DNA of 64,000 nucleotides from Luethyella okanaganae (GCF_042660285.1 NZ_JBHSTP010000001.1:1-64000); one strand, 5' to 3'. Positions 25,624 through 34,258 are shown, counted from the first letter of the stretch. Numbers and translations are program-made. Notes: generated by a model from the letters alone, not told the origin.

Positions 25624-25697
25624 CGCCGAGTGTGTCCGTTTCCGACGAGACGTACCGTTACGGCGGGCACGCTCGTCGGAAACGGACACACTCGGCG
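25624..25697. repeat. Dispersed hairpin element, family A, copy 2
   Basis: Arms 25624-25649 and 25672-25697 are 26-nt perfect reverse complements containing GTCCGTTTCCGACGAG. The 22-nt loop differs from copy 1 (32-85) at only a few positions. It lies in the convergent gap after iolH and before the end of the minus-strand isomerase gene. Confidence 0.85.
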
Positions 25698-25719
25698 TAG
25701 CGGGCTACCGGAGTGGTCG

Positions 25720-26730
25720 TCATCGGATGAGCGACTCCGTGAGGGCCGCGTCGGCCCGCTTGAGGATGTCGGACGCCACCTCGAGTCCTTCGATGCGGCC
25801 GAGGGACACGTCTTCGTGCTCGATGTTCACGAGCATCTCTGGGTCCACCTCGTACAGCGCACGCAGGAACTCGGTCCAGAACTCCACGTCGTGACCCTTG
25901 CCGAGCGCGACGAAGTCCCACGCGGAGTCCTTCGGCCATTCGTTCGCCCACTCGTCGCCGCCCAGGTTGGTGCGTGGCTCCTCGGGGGAGAGCTTGCGGA
26001 ACCTGTTGTCGAGCACGCCGTAGATCGAGGCGGCGGGGTTGATGCGCACATCCTTCGCGGCGGCCTGGAACACGAGCGGGCCGAGGTCGCGGACCACGGC
26101 CACCGGGTCCATCTGCTGCCAGAACAAGTGCGAGGCATCGAGTTCGACGCCGACGTTGGTGGCACCGGTGCGCTCGATGAGCTCGCGCATGTTGGCGGGG
26201 TTGAACACGACGTTCTGCGGGTGCAGTTCGAGGGCCACCTTCACGTCGAGGTCGCGCGCGAGCTTGTCGGTCTCGCTCCAGAACTCGGCTGCGACTCCCA
26301 TCTGGTAGTCGATCGCGTCGAGCGCTGCGGAGTTCCAGGCGTTGACGATCCAGTTGGGGACCGTCGCGCCAGGCTCACCGCCGGGGAGGCCCGACATGGT
26401 GACGACGCGGTGCTGGCCGAGGCGGTTCGCGAGGCGGATCGAGCGCCGTACGTCCTCGGCATGAGCGTCTCCGATCGCTGAGTTCGGGTGCAGCGGATTG
26501 CCGTTGCAGTTGAGCCCGGCAATGGCGACGCCTGTTCCCTCGAAGATCGCGAGGTAGTCGTCGCGCGCCGCGTCGCTCTCGAGGATCTCGTCGAAGGTGG
26601 GGATGTGCACGGCCGGGAGGAATCCGCCCGAGTTGATCTCGATTCCCGTGAGACCGAGATCGGCGACGACCTTCAGCGCCTCGGGGAGGGACCGGTCGTG
26701 CAGGATCGCGTTGTAGACGCCGAGTCTCAT
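25720..26730 (-). CDS. Sugar phosphate isomerase/epimerase (TIM barrel)
   Basis: 336 residues, xylose-isomerase-like fold. LGLTGIEINSGGFLPAVH, VKVALELHPQNVVFNPANM and VGVELDASHLFWQQMDPV contain the expected Glu/His/Asp metal ligands. It overlaps the dehydrogenase gene upstream by 4 bp (ATGA), so both are expressed together. Such isomerase-dehydrogenase pairs process uncommon sugars or inositol isomers. The precise substrate is unknown. Confidence 0.82.
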   Translation of the reverse strand: MRLGVYNAILHDRSLPEALKVVADLGLTGIEINSGGFLPAVHIPTFDEILESDAARDDYLAIFEGTGVAIAGLNCNGNPLHPNSAIGDAHAEDVRRSIRLANRLGQHRVVTMSGLPGGEPGATVPNWIVNAWNSAALDAIDYQMGVAAEFWSETDKLARDLDVKVALELHPQNVVFNPANMRELIERTGATNVGVELDASHLFWQQMDPVAVVRDLGPLVFQAAAKDVRINPAASIYGVLDNRFRKLSPEEPRTNLGGDEWANEWPKDSAWDFVALGKGHDVEFWTEFLRALYEVDPEMLVNIEHEDVSLGRIEGLEVASDILKRADAALTESLIR

Positions 26731-27926
26731 CGTCGCTCTCCTTCGCTCGCGATGGAGACGGTCGCGCCGCCGTTCTCGGCCGACTCGGCGACCGCGCCGA
26801 GCAGTTCCATGTTGTGGACGCCTTCGTCGAAGGTGGCGCAGCGTGGCAGCGACTCCTCCTCGGGGATACCGGCGACCTCTTCGAGGAAGGCGCGGGCCTG
26901 GTAGCCGAATGCGTCGTTCTGGCCGAAGCCCACGCTCGGAGCGTCCATCGCGAGACCGCCCGCGATGTAGGGGTGGGCCGGCCCCAGGATGACCTGGCGG
27001 TAGCCGTTCTGCGCGCCTTCGCCCTCGTTGAGGAAGAGCTCGATCTCGGCCGGACGGCGCTGGTTGAAGCGCGCCGCACCGTTCTCGCAGAAGACCTCGA
27101 GGATGAGGCTGTTGGCGTGTCCGGCTGCGACGCGCGACACCTCGAAGCCGCCGACGCCGGTGCCGAAGGATGCGGAGAACGCGGCGTAATCATCGTTCTC
27201 GACCTTTTCGTACACGTTGCTGACGGCGCTGTGGTCGTGACCGAGCACGGCGCCGATGGGGAGAGGACGCTCCTGGATGACGGTGCTCAGCCGTCCCCCG
27301 CTCACCGAGGTGATGTCACCGCAAAGGAACTCGGAGACGTAGGCGAGGTGGCTGCCGACATCGGCGAGGGCACCGGAACCCAGGCCGCCCTTGTAACGCC
27401 AGCTCATCGGGGCGTGGGGGCTCGATGCGTAGTCGGTCCAGTAACGGCCGCTGAAGTGCAGGACGTCGCCGAGCACGCCCGACCGGATGAGGTCGCGGAT
27501 GTAGACGATGCCCGGGGTGCGGCGAAAGGTGAAGCCGACGCGGGCGAGCGTCGGGGCGCCGTTCGCCGTCGCAGCCATCGCACGGGCATCCTCGATGGTG
27601 TCGCTGAGAGGCTTCTCGCACAAGACGTGCTTGCCGGCGGAGAGGAGTCCCTCGACGACCTCGCGGTGCAGCGAGTTGGCGATGACGACGCTCACGACGT
27701 CGATGTCGTCGGCCTCGGCGATGGCCTGCCATGATGGGTCGGTGCGCTCGTAACCGAAGCGACGGGCGGCGAGACCGCCGAACTCCGGGTTGACGTCGCC
27801 GATCGACACGAGCCGGATCTTCGGCAATGTCGGGTTGTAGAGCGTCGAGGCGGTGCGGTAGGCAGCGGCGTGGGCCTTGCCGGCCATTCCCGCGCCGATG
27901 ACGGCGACGCCAAGAGACTCTGGCAT
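26727..27926 (-). CDS. Gfo/Idh/MocA-family oxidoreductase
   Basis: 399 residues. GVAVIGAGMAGKAHAAAYR is the dinucleotide motif; LCEKPLSDTIEDA holds the catalytic Lys; LADVGSHLAYVSEFLCGDI supplies the catalytic Asp/His. ATG 27926 gives AAAGGAG 7 nt upstream; ATG 27932 in the same frame is too close. It is longer than iolG and of a different subgroup, so another polyol or inositol isomer is a plausible substrate. It is divergent from the LacI regulator with a LacI-type operator between. Confidence 0.85.
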   Translation of the reverse strand: MPESLGVAVIGAGMAGKAHAAAYRTASTLYNPTLPKIRLVSIGDVNPEFGGLAARRFGYERTDPSWQAIAEADDIDVVSVVIANSLHREVVEGLLSAGKHVLCEKPLSDTIEDARAMAATANGAPTLARVGFTFRRTPGIVYIRDLIRSGVLGDVLHFSGRYWTDYASSPHAPMSWRYKGGLGSGALADVGSHLAYVSEFLCGDITSVSGGRLSTVIQERPLPIGAVLGHDHSAVSNVYEKVENDDYAAFSASFGTGVGGFEVSRVAAGHANSLILEVFCENGAARFNQRRPAEIELFLNEGEGAQNGYRQVILGPAHPYIAGGLAMDAPSVGFGQNDAFGYQARAFLEEVAGIPEEESLPRCATFDEGVHNMELLGAVAESAENGGATVSIASEGERR

Positions 27927-27977
27927 GGGCATTCTCCTTTGAACTGTGGGGGAGGTCGGCCGTTTCCCGACCTACCG

Positions 27978-27991
27978 TTGGAGCGCTACAA
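27978..27991. promoter_or_regulatory. LacI-type operator between dehydrogenase and lacI genes
   Basis: TTGGAGCGCTACAA is a 14-bp palindrome with one mismatched pair and a central GCGC, typical of LacI-family operators. It lies between the divergent starts, 51 bp from the dehydrogenase gene. The adjacent LacI protein is the natural ligand. Confidence 0.6.
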
Positions 27992-28007
27992 TAGGATCGT
28001 ACTCACG

Positions 28008-28023
28008 TAATAATGTCCTGTCA
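28008..28023. promoter_or_regulatory. lacI promoter with TGTCCTGTCA motif
   Basis: TAATAAT is followed directly by TGTCCTGTCA (28014-28023). The identical 10-nt run GTAATAATGT precedes the tautomerase gene at 29685. On the minus strand the same bases supply TTGACA, which with TACGAT 17 bp on gives a promoter for the divergent dehydrogenase, so one bound protein could control both directions. Confidence 0.5.
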
Positions 28024-28056
28024 AAGATAAAGAAATATTCGTCGTAAGGATTCACG

Positions 28057-29082
28057 ATGTCGCTGGGCATGGATCGGCCTCGGCCCACGATCTACGACGT
28101 CGCCCACCGCGCCGGAGTGTCCAAATCGCTCGTCTCCCTCGTCTTGCAGGGTTCTTCGCGCGTCAGCGAGCACCGCAGGGCAGCCGTCCAAGAGGCGATC
28201 GACGCGCTCGGCTACCGTCCCAGTCGGGCCGCTGCCGCGCTCGCCGGCAATCGCACGAAGAGCATCGGCATTGTCATCGACGACTTCAGGAACCTCTGGT
28301 TCGTCGACCTGCTCGAGGGGGTGCGCGAAGTGCTCCGCGGCCCCGGTTTCCATGTGACCGTCGCGGACGCCCAGCTCAACTCGCATCTGGAACGGTCGCC
28401 GGCCGACGGCTTTCTCGCGGCCAACGTCGAGGGACTCGTCATCGCGGGAGAGCCGAGTCTCGCCGCGGGCGCCGGATATCCCGTGCCGACGGTCGTCGTG
28501 GGCGGCCGTGAGCGAGGCATCCCAGGGGCGGACGTCGTCGCTAACGACGACGAGGCAGGCGCCGCTCTCGCGGTCGGGCATCTCCTGGACCTCGGTCACA
28601 CGCGCATCGGCCATCTCACAGGCTCCGGAGGTGCTGCTTCGCTTCGTGCGGCGTCGTTCGAGCGCACGATCCGCGACGCCGGGCTCGAGCCTCGGATCTC
28701 AGGGCATGGACAGCGCACCACCGAGGGAGGCGGATATGCCGGGGCGTGTGAGCTCTTCGAGCGATTCCCTGACACCACCGCCGTATTCGCCGCCAACGAC
28801 ATCATGGCGATCGGCGCGCTCGCCGCCATCCGGGAGCGGGGGTTGTCGGTGCCGCGAGACGTATCGGTGATCGGCTACGACGATTCCCCGCTCGCGAGTG
28901 CGCGCTACCTCTCGCTGACCTCCATTGACGACGGGAGTGTCGACGTCGGTCGGGAGGCTGCGCGTCTCTTGCTGGCTCGCATCGAGGACGGCACCCGAGA
29001 GCCGGAGCGATCGCTCATCGAGCCCCGACTGGCGCTGCGCGATTCCACGAGCCGGCCATCGACCGATGGCAGGAGCTCGTGA
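28057..29082 (+). CDS. LacI-family transcriptional regulator
   Basis: 341 residues. The DNA-binding domain PTIYDVAHRAGVSKSLVSLVLQGSSRVSEHRRAAVQ is at residues 9-44, the hinge LGYRPSRAAAALAG follows, then a periplasmic-binding-like sensor ending FAANDIMAIGALAAIRERGLSVPRDVSVIGYDDSP. It probably controls the divergent isomerase/dehydrogenase pair and itself. The inducer is unknown; an inositol isomer or sugar is likely. The start follows TAAGGA. Confidence 0.9.
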   Translation: MSLGMDRPRPTIYDVAHRAGVSKSLVSLVLQGSSRVSEHRRAAVQEAIDALGYRPSRAAAALAGNRTKSIGIVIDDFRNLWFVDLLEGVREVLRGPGFHVTVADAQLNSHLERSPADGFLAANVEGLVIAGEPSLAAGAGYPVPTVVVGGRERGIPGADVVANDDEAGAALAVGHLLDLGHTRIGHLTGSGGAASLRAASFERTIRDAGLEPRISGHGQRTTEGGGYAGACELFERFPDTTAVFAANDIMAIGALAAIRERGLSVPRDVSVIGYDDSPLASARYLSLTSIDDGSVDVGREAARLLLARIEDGTREPERSLIEPRLALRDSTSRPSTDGRSS

Positions 29083-29180
29083 GGCGGAACGGAAGGCGGG
29101 CGAGATGACGCCGATCATGACGCTTTCGCGCGAACGCGGTGTCGATGGCGTCGGAAGGTCTGGCGGGTCGAGTGCTGGCC

Positions 29181-29594
29181 TCACTCCGGCCGTTGCGAGG
29201 GGATGCGATCTCGTTCGTAGGTGATCTCGGCATAGCCGTGCGGGGTGGGGAGCCCCGTCTCGTCGAGGTTGACGAACACGATCTTGTCGATCGTGAGGAT
29301 GCTCGAGCGGGTGATCATGTTGCGCACTTCGGCGCGCATGGTGATCGAGGTGCGTCCGAAGGTCGTCGCAACGAGGCCGATCTCGATGAGGTCGCCCTGC
29401 TGGGCCGAACTGACGAACACGATCTCTGAGATGTACTTGGTGACGACGCGGTGGTTGCCGAGCTGGAGCACGCTGTAGACGACGGCCTCCTCGTCGATCC
29501 AGCGAAGCAGACTGCCGCCGAAGAGCGTGCCGTTTGCGTTGAGGTCTTCCGGGCGCACCCATTTGCGCGTGTAGAAGTTCAGTTCCGGCTTCAT
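29181..29594 (-). CDS. Acyl-CoA thioesterase, hotdog fold (YciA/ACOT type)
   Basis: 137 residues. The hotdog pattern EDLNANGTLFGGSLLRWIDEEAVVYS carries the catalytic Asn/Asp region, followed by VVTKYISEIVFVSSAQQGDLIEIG. It hydrolyses acyl-CoA esters; chain length is not evident. Placement between the LacI and tautomerase genes is unusual and does not itself link it to inositol use. The sequence upstream of its start shares TGACATTAGCAC with the region before the GntR gene. Confidence 0.85.
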   Translation of the reverse strand: MKPELNFYTRKWVRPEDLNANGTLFGGSLLRWIDEEAVVYSVLQLGNHRVVTKYISEIVFVSSAQQGDLIEIGLVATTFGRTSITMRAEVRNMITRSSILTIDKIVFVNLDETGLPTPHGYAEITYERDRIPSQRPE

Positions 29595-29684
29595 GTGCTG
29601 ACATTAGCACAAATAGCCGGATGAATTGAGAGGCGAACGATGCTCCGGAAGCGGCCTTGCATCCGAGCATCGATAATGTAATAA

Positions 29685-29694
29685 TGTCCTGACA
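29685..29694 (+). promoter_or_regulatory. TGTCCTGACA operator of the tautomerase gene
   Basis: A perfect TGTC/GACA palindrome directly after TAATAA, 25 bp before the start codon. It has the same arrangement as at the lacI promoter. Confidence 0.55.
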
Positions 29695-29719
29695 AACTAA
29701 AGATCGAGAAAGGATCCCT

Positions 29720-30130
29720 ATGCCGCTCGTGCGCATCGACCTCAACCGGGGTCGCACTCCCGAGGCCGTCCGGTCGATCGCCGACGCCATCCACGACGCC
29801 ATCGTCGAGGTGTACGGGATCCCCGTGCGCGATCGTTTCCAGGTGATCACCCAGCACGACCCAGGCGCCCTCATCGCCGAGGATGCCGGTCTCGGCTTTG
29901 AGCGCGACGACCACCTCGTCATCATCCAGATCTTCACTCAAAGGGGTCGTTCCGATGAGACGAAGCAGAGACTCTACGCGCGCATCGCGGAGTCGCTCGC
30001 AAGCGCGGGGGTTCCCGGGGAGGACGTCTTCATCGGCTACGTCGAGAACGGTCCGCAGGACTGGTCCTTCGGCTTCGGTCGCGCTCAATACCTCACGGGC
30101 GAGTTGGGGATCCCCTCAGCGGTCGCTTAG
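29720..30130 (+). CDS. Tautomerase-family protein
   Basis: 136 residues. The mature protein would start with Pro (MPLVRIDL), the catalytic base of the tautomerase superfamily. Length is about twice that of 4-oxalocrotonate tautomerase subunits, which fits the larger Tautomerase_2 type (two beta-alpha-beta units). Start follows GAAAGGATC. Its promoter carries the island's operator, so it belongs to the regulon, perhaps to handle keto-enol intermediates such as diketo-inositol. It ends head to head with the GntR gene, overlapping by 4 bp. Confidence 0.82.
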   Translation: MPLVRIDLNRGRTPEAVRSIADAIHDAIVEVYGIPVRDRFQVITQHDPGALIAEDAGLGFERDDHLVIIQIFTQRGRSDETKQRLYARIAESLASAGVPGEDVFIGYVENGPQDWSFGFGRAQYLTGELGIPSAVA

Positions 30131-30888
30131 CGGTTGACGAGCGTCGCCTCGAAGGAATACAGGTCGGGGCGGTAGCAGTGGTGACCCCACTCGACCGCGA
30201 CGCCGGCGTTGTCGAAGGCGGTTCGATCCATCGTGAGGAGTGCTCCCTGCCTCGAGATGCCGAGCAGTGCGGCCTCCTCCGTCGTGGCCGATCGCGCGCT
30301 GATTCGCTGTCGCGCGATCCGCATCGTCACGCCACGCCCGCGCAGCACCTGGTAGAGGCCGTGGTCGACGAGCTCGCTTTCGCCGATGTCGATGAACGGC
30401 TCCGGGAGGAAGTTCTCGAGGATCGCCACGGGGGTTTCGTCGGCGGTTCTCAGCCGTCGCAGGTGGAGCACTGGCGATCCTTTCTCGACGGCGAGGGATT
30501 CGGCGAGCTCGCCATCGGCCTCAGTGACCTCATGCAGGAGCAGTCGCGTCTTCGGGTGCTTGTTGCCGCGTGCGAGGTCTTCATAGAGGCTCGTGAGCTC
30601 GAGGTCCCGCGTCACCTTGCCTTGCACGACCTGCGTGCCGATTCCCCGCCGCCGTACGAGCAGCCCTTTGTCGACGAGTTCTTGGATGGCACGGCGGATG
30701 GTGGGGCGGGAGAGGCCCAGCCGCTCGCCGAGGGCGATCTCGTTCTCGATCCTTGCTCCGGGGCGCAGTTCGCCATCGTGAATCGCAGCCTCTATCCGGC
30801 TCGCCACCTGATAGTAGAGCGGCATCGGCCCAGAACGGTCCATGTCCATGAAGACGGACCTGGGAAGGATGTTCGTGGAATCGTTCAT
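30127..30888 (-). CDS. GntR-family regulator, HutC subfamily
   Basis: 253 residues. The winged helix LYYQVASRIEAAIHDGELRPGARIENEIALGERLGLSRPTIRRAI is at residues 25-68, followed by a UTRA ligand domain (LEREE-type EKGSPVLHLRRLRTADETPVAI). ATG 30888 follows GGAAGGA; the frame upstream is not coding. It is the probable master repressor of the inositol island, as IolR of C. glutamicum is also a GntR protein, and half-sites of the TGTC motif precede its own gene. Confidence 0.88.
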   Translation of the reverse strand: MNDSTNILPRSVFMDMDRSGPMPLYYQVASRIEAAIHDGELRPGARIENEIALGERLGLSRPTIRRAIQELVDKGLLVRRRGIGTQVVQGKVTRDLELTSLYEDLARGNKHPKTRLLLHEVTEADGELAESLAVEKGSPVLHLRRLRTADETPVAILENFLPEPFIDIGESELVDHGLYQVLRGRGVTMRIARQRISARSATTEEAALLGISRQGALLTMDRTAFDNAGVAVEWGHHCYRPDLYSFEATLVNR

Positions 30889-30949
30889 CGGAGTCCTTCC
30901 GCGTGGTCGTGTGACAGTCGTATGACACAGGTGCGACAGCTCGCTTTGT

Positions 30950-30985
30950 TGTGACATTAGCACGAGATTGTCATATTGTCCTGCC
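30950..30985 (-). promoter_or_regulatory. GntR gene promoter region with degenerate TGTC motifs
   Basis: TGTC occurs as direct repeats in TGTCATATTGTCC (30970-30981), and on the minus strand TAATGTCACAAC resembles the TAATGTCCTGACAAA core seen at the other promoters. Autoregulation is inferred. Confidence 0.4.
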
Positions 30986-31009
30986 TCGATCGCGCCGATG
31001 GACGACCGC

Positions 31010-32719
31010 TCAGTTCTCGAACTTGGAGTCCTCGATGTCGAGGATTCTCTGCACCGCTGTGATCGCATCGGAGCTGTAGAGACCGGCGGCATGCGCGTCG
31101 AGGAGCTCGTCCCGCGCAGTCTCGCGCATGCGCTGGTCGATGATGAAGTACTGGGACCGCGCGTCGATGGCACCCGACTCGCCGTCCGTCAGCTCGATGC
31201 GCTCCGGTCGCGTGTATCGAGCGCGGAGGGCCTCGACGAGGCTGGGATCGGCCGGGCGTCCGTCGACCGTGGTCTTCTCGCGGTCGTCCAGCATCGCCAC
31301 CGCGGCCTGATTGACCGCGTCGAGCAGCGACCGGATCTCCTCGCGTCGCGCCTCGCCTCCGTCGCCGGAGATCTTCGTCGCGCGGATGACCCACGGCAGA
31401 GAGCCGCCCAGCGCGACGAGAGTCGTCAGGGCGACGGTAAACGCGACGAGGATGAGAGTGGCTCGGAAAGGCGTGTCAGCAGGCAGCGATTGAGCAGCCG
31501 CGAGGGTGACCACCCCGCGCATCCCCGCCCAGGAGATGACGACGCTTCCCCTCCAGCTCAGACCCTGTTTCTGGTAGAAGTCGTTATCCGCAGAGGATCG
31601 CACGAGCCGGCGTCGGACCATGGACGTGCGCCGTTTCTCTCTCGAGGTGGTGGGTGTCGTGGCGTCCAGTCTCTGCTGAACCCCGTCGAGCCGCCCCCCG
31701 GCGATCTCAATGCCCTTGCGCTCCCAACTGCGCAGAAGCGCCAGCTGCGGAATGACGAAGGCGAAGCGGATCGCGATGACCGTAGCGGTGAGCAGCAGAC
31801 CGATGAGAACGGCCGATGGCAGTCCTCCCGACTCCCTCGAGACCTCGTCGATGAGTCCTCGGAGTTCCAGACCCATCACGAGGAAGACCCCGTGCTCCAG
31901 GATGAATTGGACGGTGTTCCAGTTCGTATGGTCGTTGATGCGCTGGCTCGCCGCGAACCGCCGTGCGCCCCGGTGGCCGGTCACGAGACCCGCGACGACG
32001 ACGGCGAGCACACCGGATGCGCCCAGACGCTCGGCGGGCAAAAAGGCGATGAAAGGGATGGCGAAGGAAATCGTCGTCGTCACGACGGGCTCGCTCAGCC
32101 GGGCCCTGATCGCGACGGACACGAATCCGACGACGAGTCCGATGCCGATGGCGACGACCACGGCGTAGACGAAATCGGCCGCGATCGACAACAAGCTCAC
32201 AGCCCCGGCCGCGGCGGCGAGGGCCGACCTCAACAGCACGAGTGCTGAGGCGTCGTTCACGAGACTCTCGCCCTCGAGCACGGTGACGAGGCGCCCGGGA
32301 AGGCCGAGCCGTCTCGCGATCGAGGTCGCGGCCACGGCGTCGGTGGGGCTGACGACCGCGCCGAGGGCGATCGCGGTGGGAAGGCCGAGCGCGGGGATCA
32401 GCGCGTAGAGCACCAGTCCGCACAGCGCGGAGGTGACGACGACGAGCGTGACCGACAAGCCCGTGATCGCGCGAAGGTTGCGACGGAAATCGGTCATGGG
32501 AACCTTCACCGCCGCCGAGTAGAGCAACAGGGGGAGGATGCCGGCGAGGACCCACTCCGGGTTGATCCCCACCTCCGGCACTCCGGGGAGGTAGCCGATC
32601 CCGATGCCCATGAGCAGCAGGATGAGCACAGAAGCCATGCCGGTCTTGCGGGCGACCACTGCCGCGACGACGATGAGTGCGATGGCGATGACGCCCAGGA
32701 CATCCGGTCCCACTCGCAT
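31010..32719 (-). CDS. Na+/H+ antiporter, CPA1 family
   Basis: About 569 residues with roughly twelve membrane segments up to residue 420, then a cytoplasmic tail. SPTDAVAATSIARRLG and GESLVNDASALVLLRSAL are the ion-binding signatures of the NhaP/CPA1 group. The tail has conserved polar stretches including DARSQYFIIDQRMRETARDELLDAHAAG. It exchanges Na+ (or K+) for protons. Either ATG 32719 or GTG 32713 may be the start: GGGAGGG abuts the ATG and is better spaced for the GTG. Confidence 0.88.
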   Translation of the reverse strand: MRVGPDVLGVIAIALIVVAAVVARKTGMASVLILLLMGIGIGYLPGVPEVGINPEWVLAGILPLLLYSAAVKVPMTDFRRNLRAITGLSVTLVVVTSALCGLVLYALIPALGLPTAIALGAVVSPTDAVAATSIARRLGLPGRLVTVLEGESLVNDASALVLLRSALAAAAGAVSLLSIAADFVYAVVVAIGIGLVVGFVSVAIRARLSEPVVTTTISFAIPFIAFLPAERLGASGVLAVVVAGLVTGHRGARRFAASQRINDHTNWNTVQFILEHGVFLVMGLELRGLIDEVSRESGGLPSAVLIGLLLTATVIAIRFAFVIPQLALLRSWERKGIEIAGGRLDGVQQRLDATTPTTSREKRRTSMVRRRLVRSSADNDFYQKQGLSWRGSVVISWAGMRGVVTLAAAQSLPADTPFRATLILVAFTVALTTLVALGGSLPWVIRATKISGDGGEARREEIRSLLDAVNQAAVAMLDDREKTTVDGRPADPSLVEALRARYTRPERIELTDGESGAIDARSQYFIIDQRMRETARDELLDAHAAGLYSSDAITAVQRILDIEDSKFEN

Positions 32720-32989
32720 CCCTCCCGTCGGTGCGCCCTCGTCGAGCGCGGTCCGCGTCCACGCTACCGGTCGACGATCGCCCCTGTGGAATCCCGGGGG
32801 AACCGACGGCATGCGGATCGCTGAGGTGCGGGCGTCGTCTCGCCGTCTACCGTGTCCGGAATCCCGTCACCGCACTCAGACGCTGCTCCTGCGGACGATC
32901 TCGGCTCGCCGTCCGGTGGCGTTTGTCTGCACCGCAGTGCTCACCGCGAGAGGACTGCCGGGCGGACGGATGCAGCGCGCAGGGCGTGT

Positions 32990-33181
32990 CTAGCTCGCGT
33001 CGGCTGGCTCGACGATGCAGTCCGGTCCGGGGTAGACAAGGCTCTCGTGACCGTCGTCGAAACGCACGAGAAACGGTGGACCGCCGTTGCCTCCGCGTAC
33101 CTCGATGACCTTACCGTGGCGGTCGGGGGCACCGACCGATCGACTGCGAATGGTGATTCGCGCGCCAGCTATCGCTTGCAT
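32990..33181 (-). CDS. DUF1918 domain protein
   Basis: 63 residues: MQAIAGARITIRSRSVG, then RHGKVIEVRGGNGGPPFLVRFDDGHESLVYPGPDCIV. This is the small SH3-like DUF1918 domain found singly in many actinobacteria. ATG 33181 follows GGAGGTGG. The function of the family is unknown. Confidence 0.85.
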   Translation of the reverse strand: MQAIAGARITIRSRSVGAPDRHGKVIEVRGGNGGPPFLVRFDDGHESLVYPGPDCIVEPADAS

Positions 33182-33364
33182 GGCAGCCACCTCCTTTGGC
33201 GCAAGGCTACGCTGCTTCCGTCCTGAGCACGAGGGGTGGGCGTGGAATGCCCAGGGGTCTCAGAGTGACCGTGCTGGCTCCGTTGTTGCGCTCGGCCGGA
33301 GTCGCCATCCGCGTCGCGTGCCGACTCGGCATCGTGCGAAGTCGTCGACACGCGAATGCGGATC

Positions 33365-33787
33365 TCAGCCGAGCATGAGGGCGTCGGGGTCATCCGGGCT
33401 CACCCGGAAAGGGTAGACCGCTCCCGGTTGCCACCCCGAGAGCGCGGCTTCGGCGATCACCGTCTGGTAGACGGTGCGATAGGTCTGCCGATCGGGGAGC
33501 GTCACGTCGAGCTCGACCGCGTACACGGTGGTGCCAGCGACGCGCTTGCCCGTGTCGCTCACGGTGACGACCCGGCCTGATCCCTGGATCATGCTCCCGT
33601 ACATCATCATGTTCAGGAACGGGTTCGCGGTCGCCGCACCGTGCGTTCCCGGTGCCTCGCCGGGTTTCACCCCCGCGAACTGCTCCGCGAGGTCGGCGGA
33701 CTGGCGCAGGTTCTCGGCATAGTCCATGTTCGCCGTTTGCTGCAGGCCGGCCTTGCCGAGCCGGAAGAGGTCGCGGAAGACTCCCAT
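33365..33787 (-). CDS. Hypothetical protein, paralogue of its upstream neighbour
   Basis: 140 residues beginning MGVFRDLFRLGKAGLQQTANM, with a helical N-terminal half and a beta-rich C-terminal half (RVVTVSDTGKRVAGTTVYAVELDVTLPDRQTYRTVYQTVI). The C-terminal half is built like that of the protein at 33791-34258. No signal peptide or membrane segment is visible. It starts 3 bp after its upstream partner, so the two form an operon. Function unknown. Confidence 0.7.
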   Translation of the reverse strand: MGVFRDLFRLGKAGLQQTANMDYAENLRQSADLAEQFAGVKPGEAPGTHGAATANPFLNMMMYGSMIQGSGRVVTVSDTGKRVAGTTVYAVELDVTLPDRQTYRTVYQTVIAEAALSGWQPGAVYPFRVSPDDPDALMLG

Positions 33788-33790
33788 CGC

Positions 33791-34258
33791 TCAGCTCGTG
33801 AACGCGGTCTTCGTCGGATCGGCCGGGTCGACCTTGATGTCGTGCACGGTCCCCGCGGCATAGCTGGCGAGCACCTGCGGCGGCACCATCTCCCGCTTCT
33901 GCACCGTGTACGGCTCCCGCCCAGGCAGGGTGACCTCGATCTCGAGGTGGAACCAGGGGTTGCCGGCCGTGCGCTCGCCACTATCGACGCTGCTGCGAAT
34001 GATGGAGGAGCCGGGCTCGCCGATGGCGATGATGCGGTTGAGCTCCTGCCCGTACGCGTTGAGCACATCGTGGTCCGCAGTCATGCTCGCGCGGACCTCG
34101 CTCGCATTGGCCATGGTCACGGGGGATCCGTCGGTGTAGCCGGCGTCGCGCAGCGACTGGTTTGCCAGCTCCTGCGCGAGGCGCGCCTGCTCGGCCAGAT
34201 CAGGGGTGTTGCCCGCCGCCGCCCCGAAGGCGCCCTTCGCCTTGTCGAACAGTCCCAT
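33791..34258 (-). CDS. Hypothetical protein, first gene of a paralogous pair
   Basis: 155 residues: MGLFDKAKGAFGAAAGNTPDLAEQARLAQELANQSLRDAG, a helical stretch, then a beta-rich part with NPWFHLEIEVTLPGREPYTVQKREMVPPQVLASYAAG. The pattern vELdVTLPgR.pY...Y..... is shared with the downstream gene, so one likely arose by duplication. Its shape suggests a cytoplasmic protein of an actinobacterial family I do not recognise by name. Confidence 0.7.
   Translation of the reverse strand: MGLFDKAKGAFGAAAGNTPDLAEQARLAQELANQSLRDAGYTDGSPVTMANASEVRASMTADHDVLNAYGQELNRIIAIGEPGSSIIRSSVDSGERTAGNPWFHLEIEVTLPGREPYTVQKREMVPPQVLASYAAGTVHDIKVDPADPTKTAFTS

Noticed and set aside
25584..25719. Coding frames across the family A hairpin
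   Set aside because: They run through perfect inverted repeats and have no homology.
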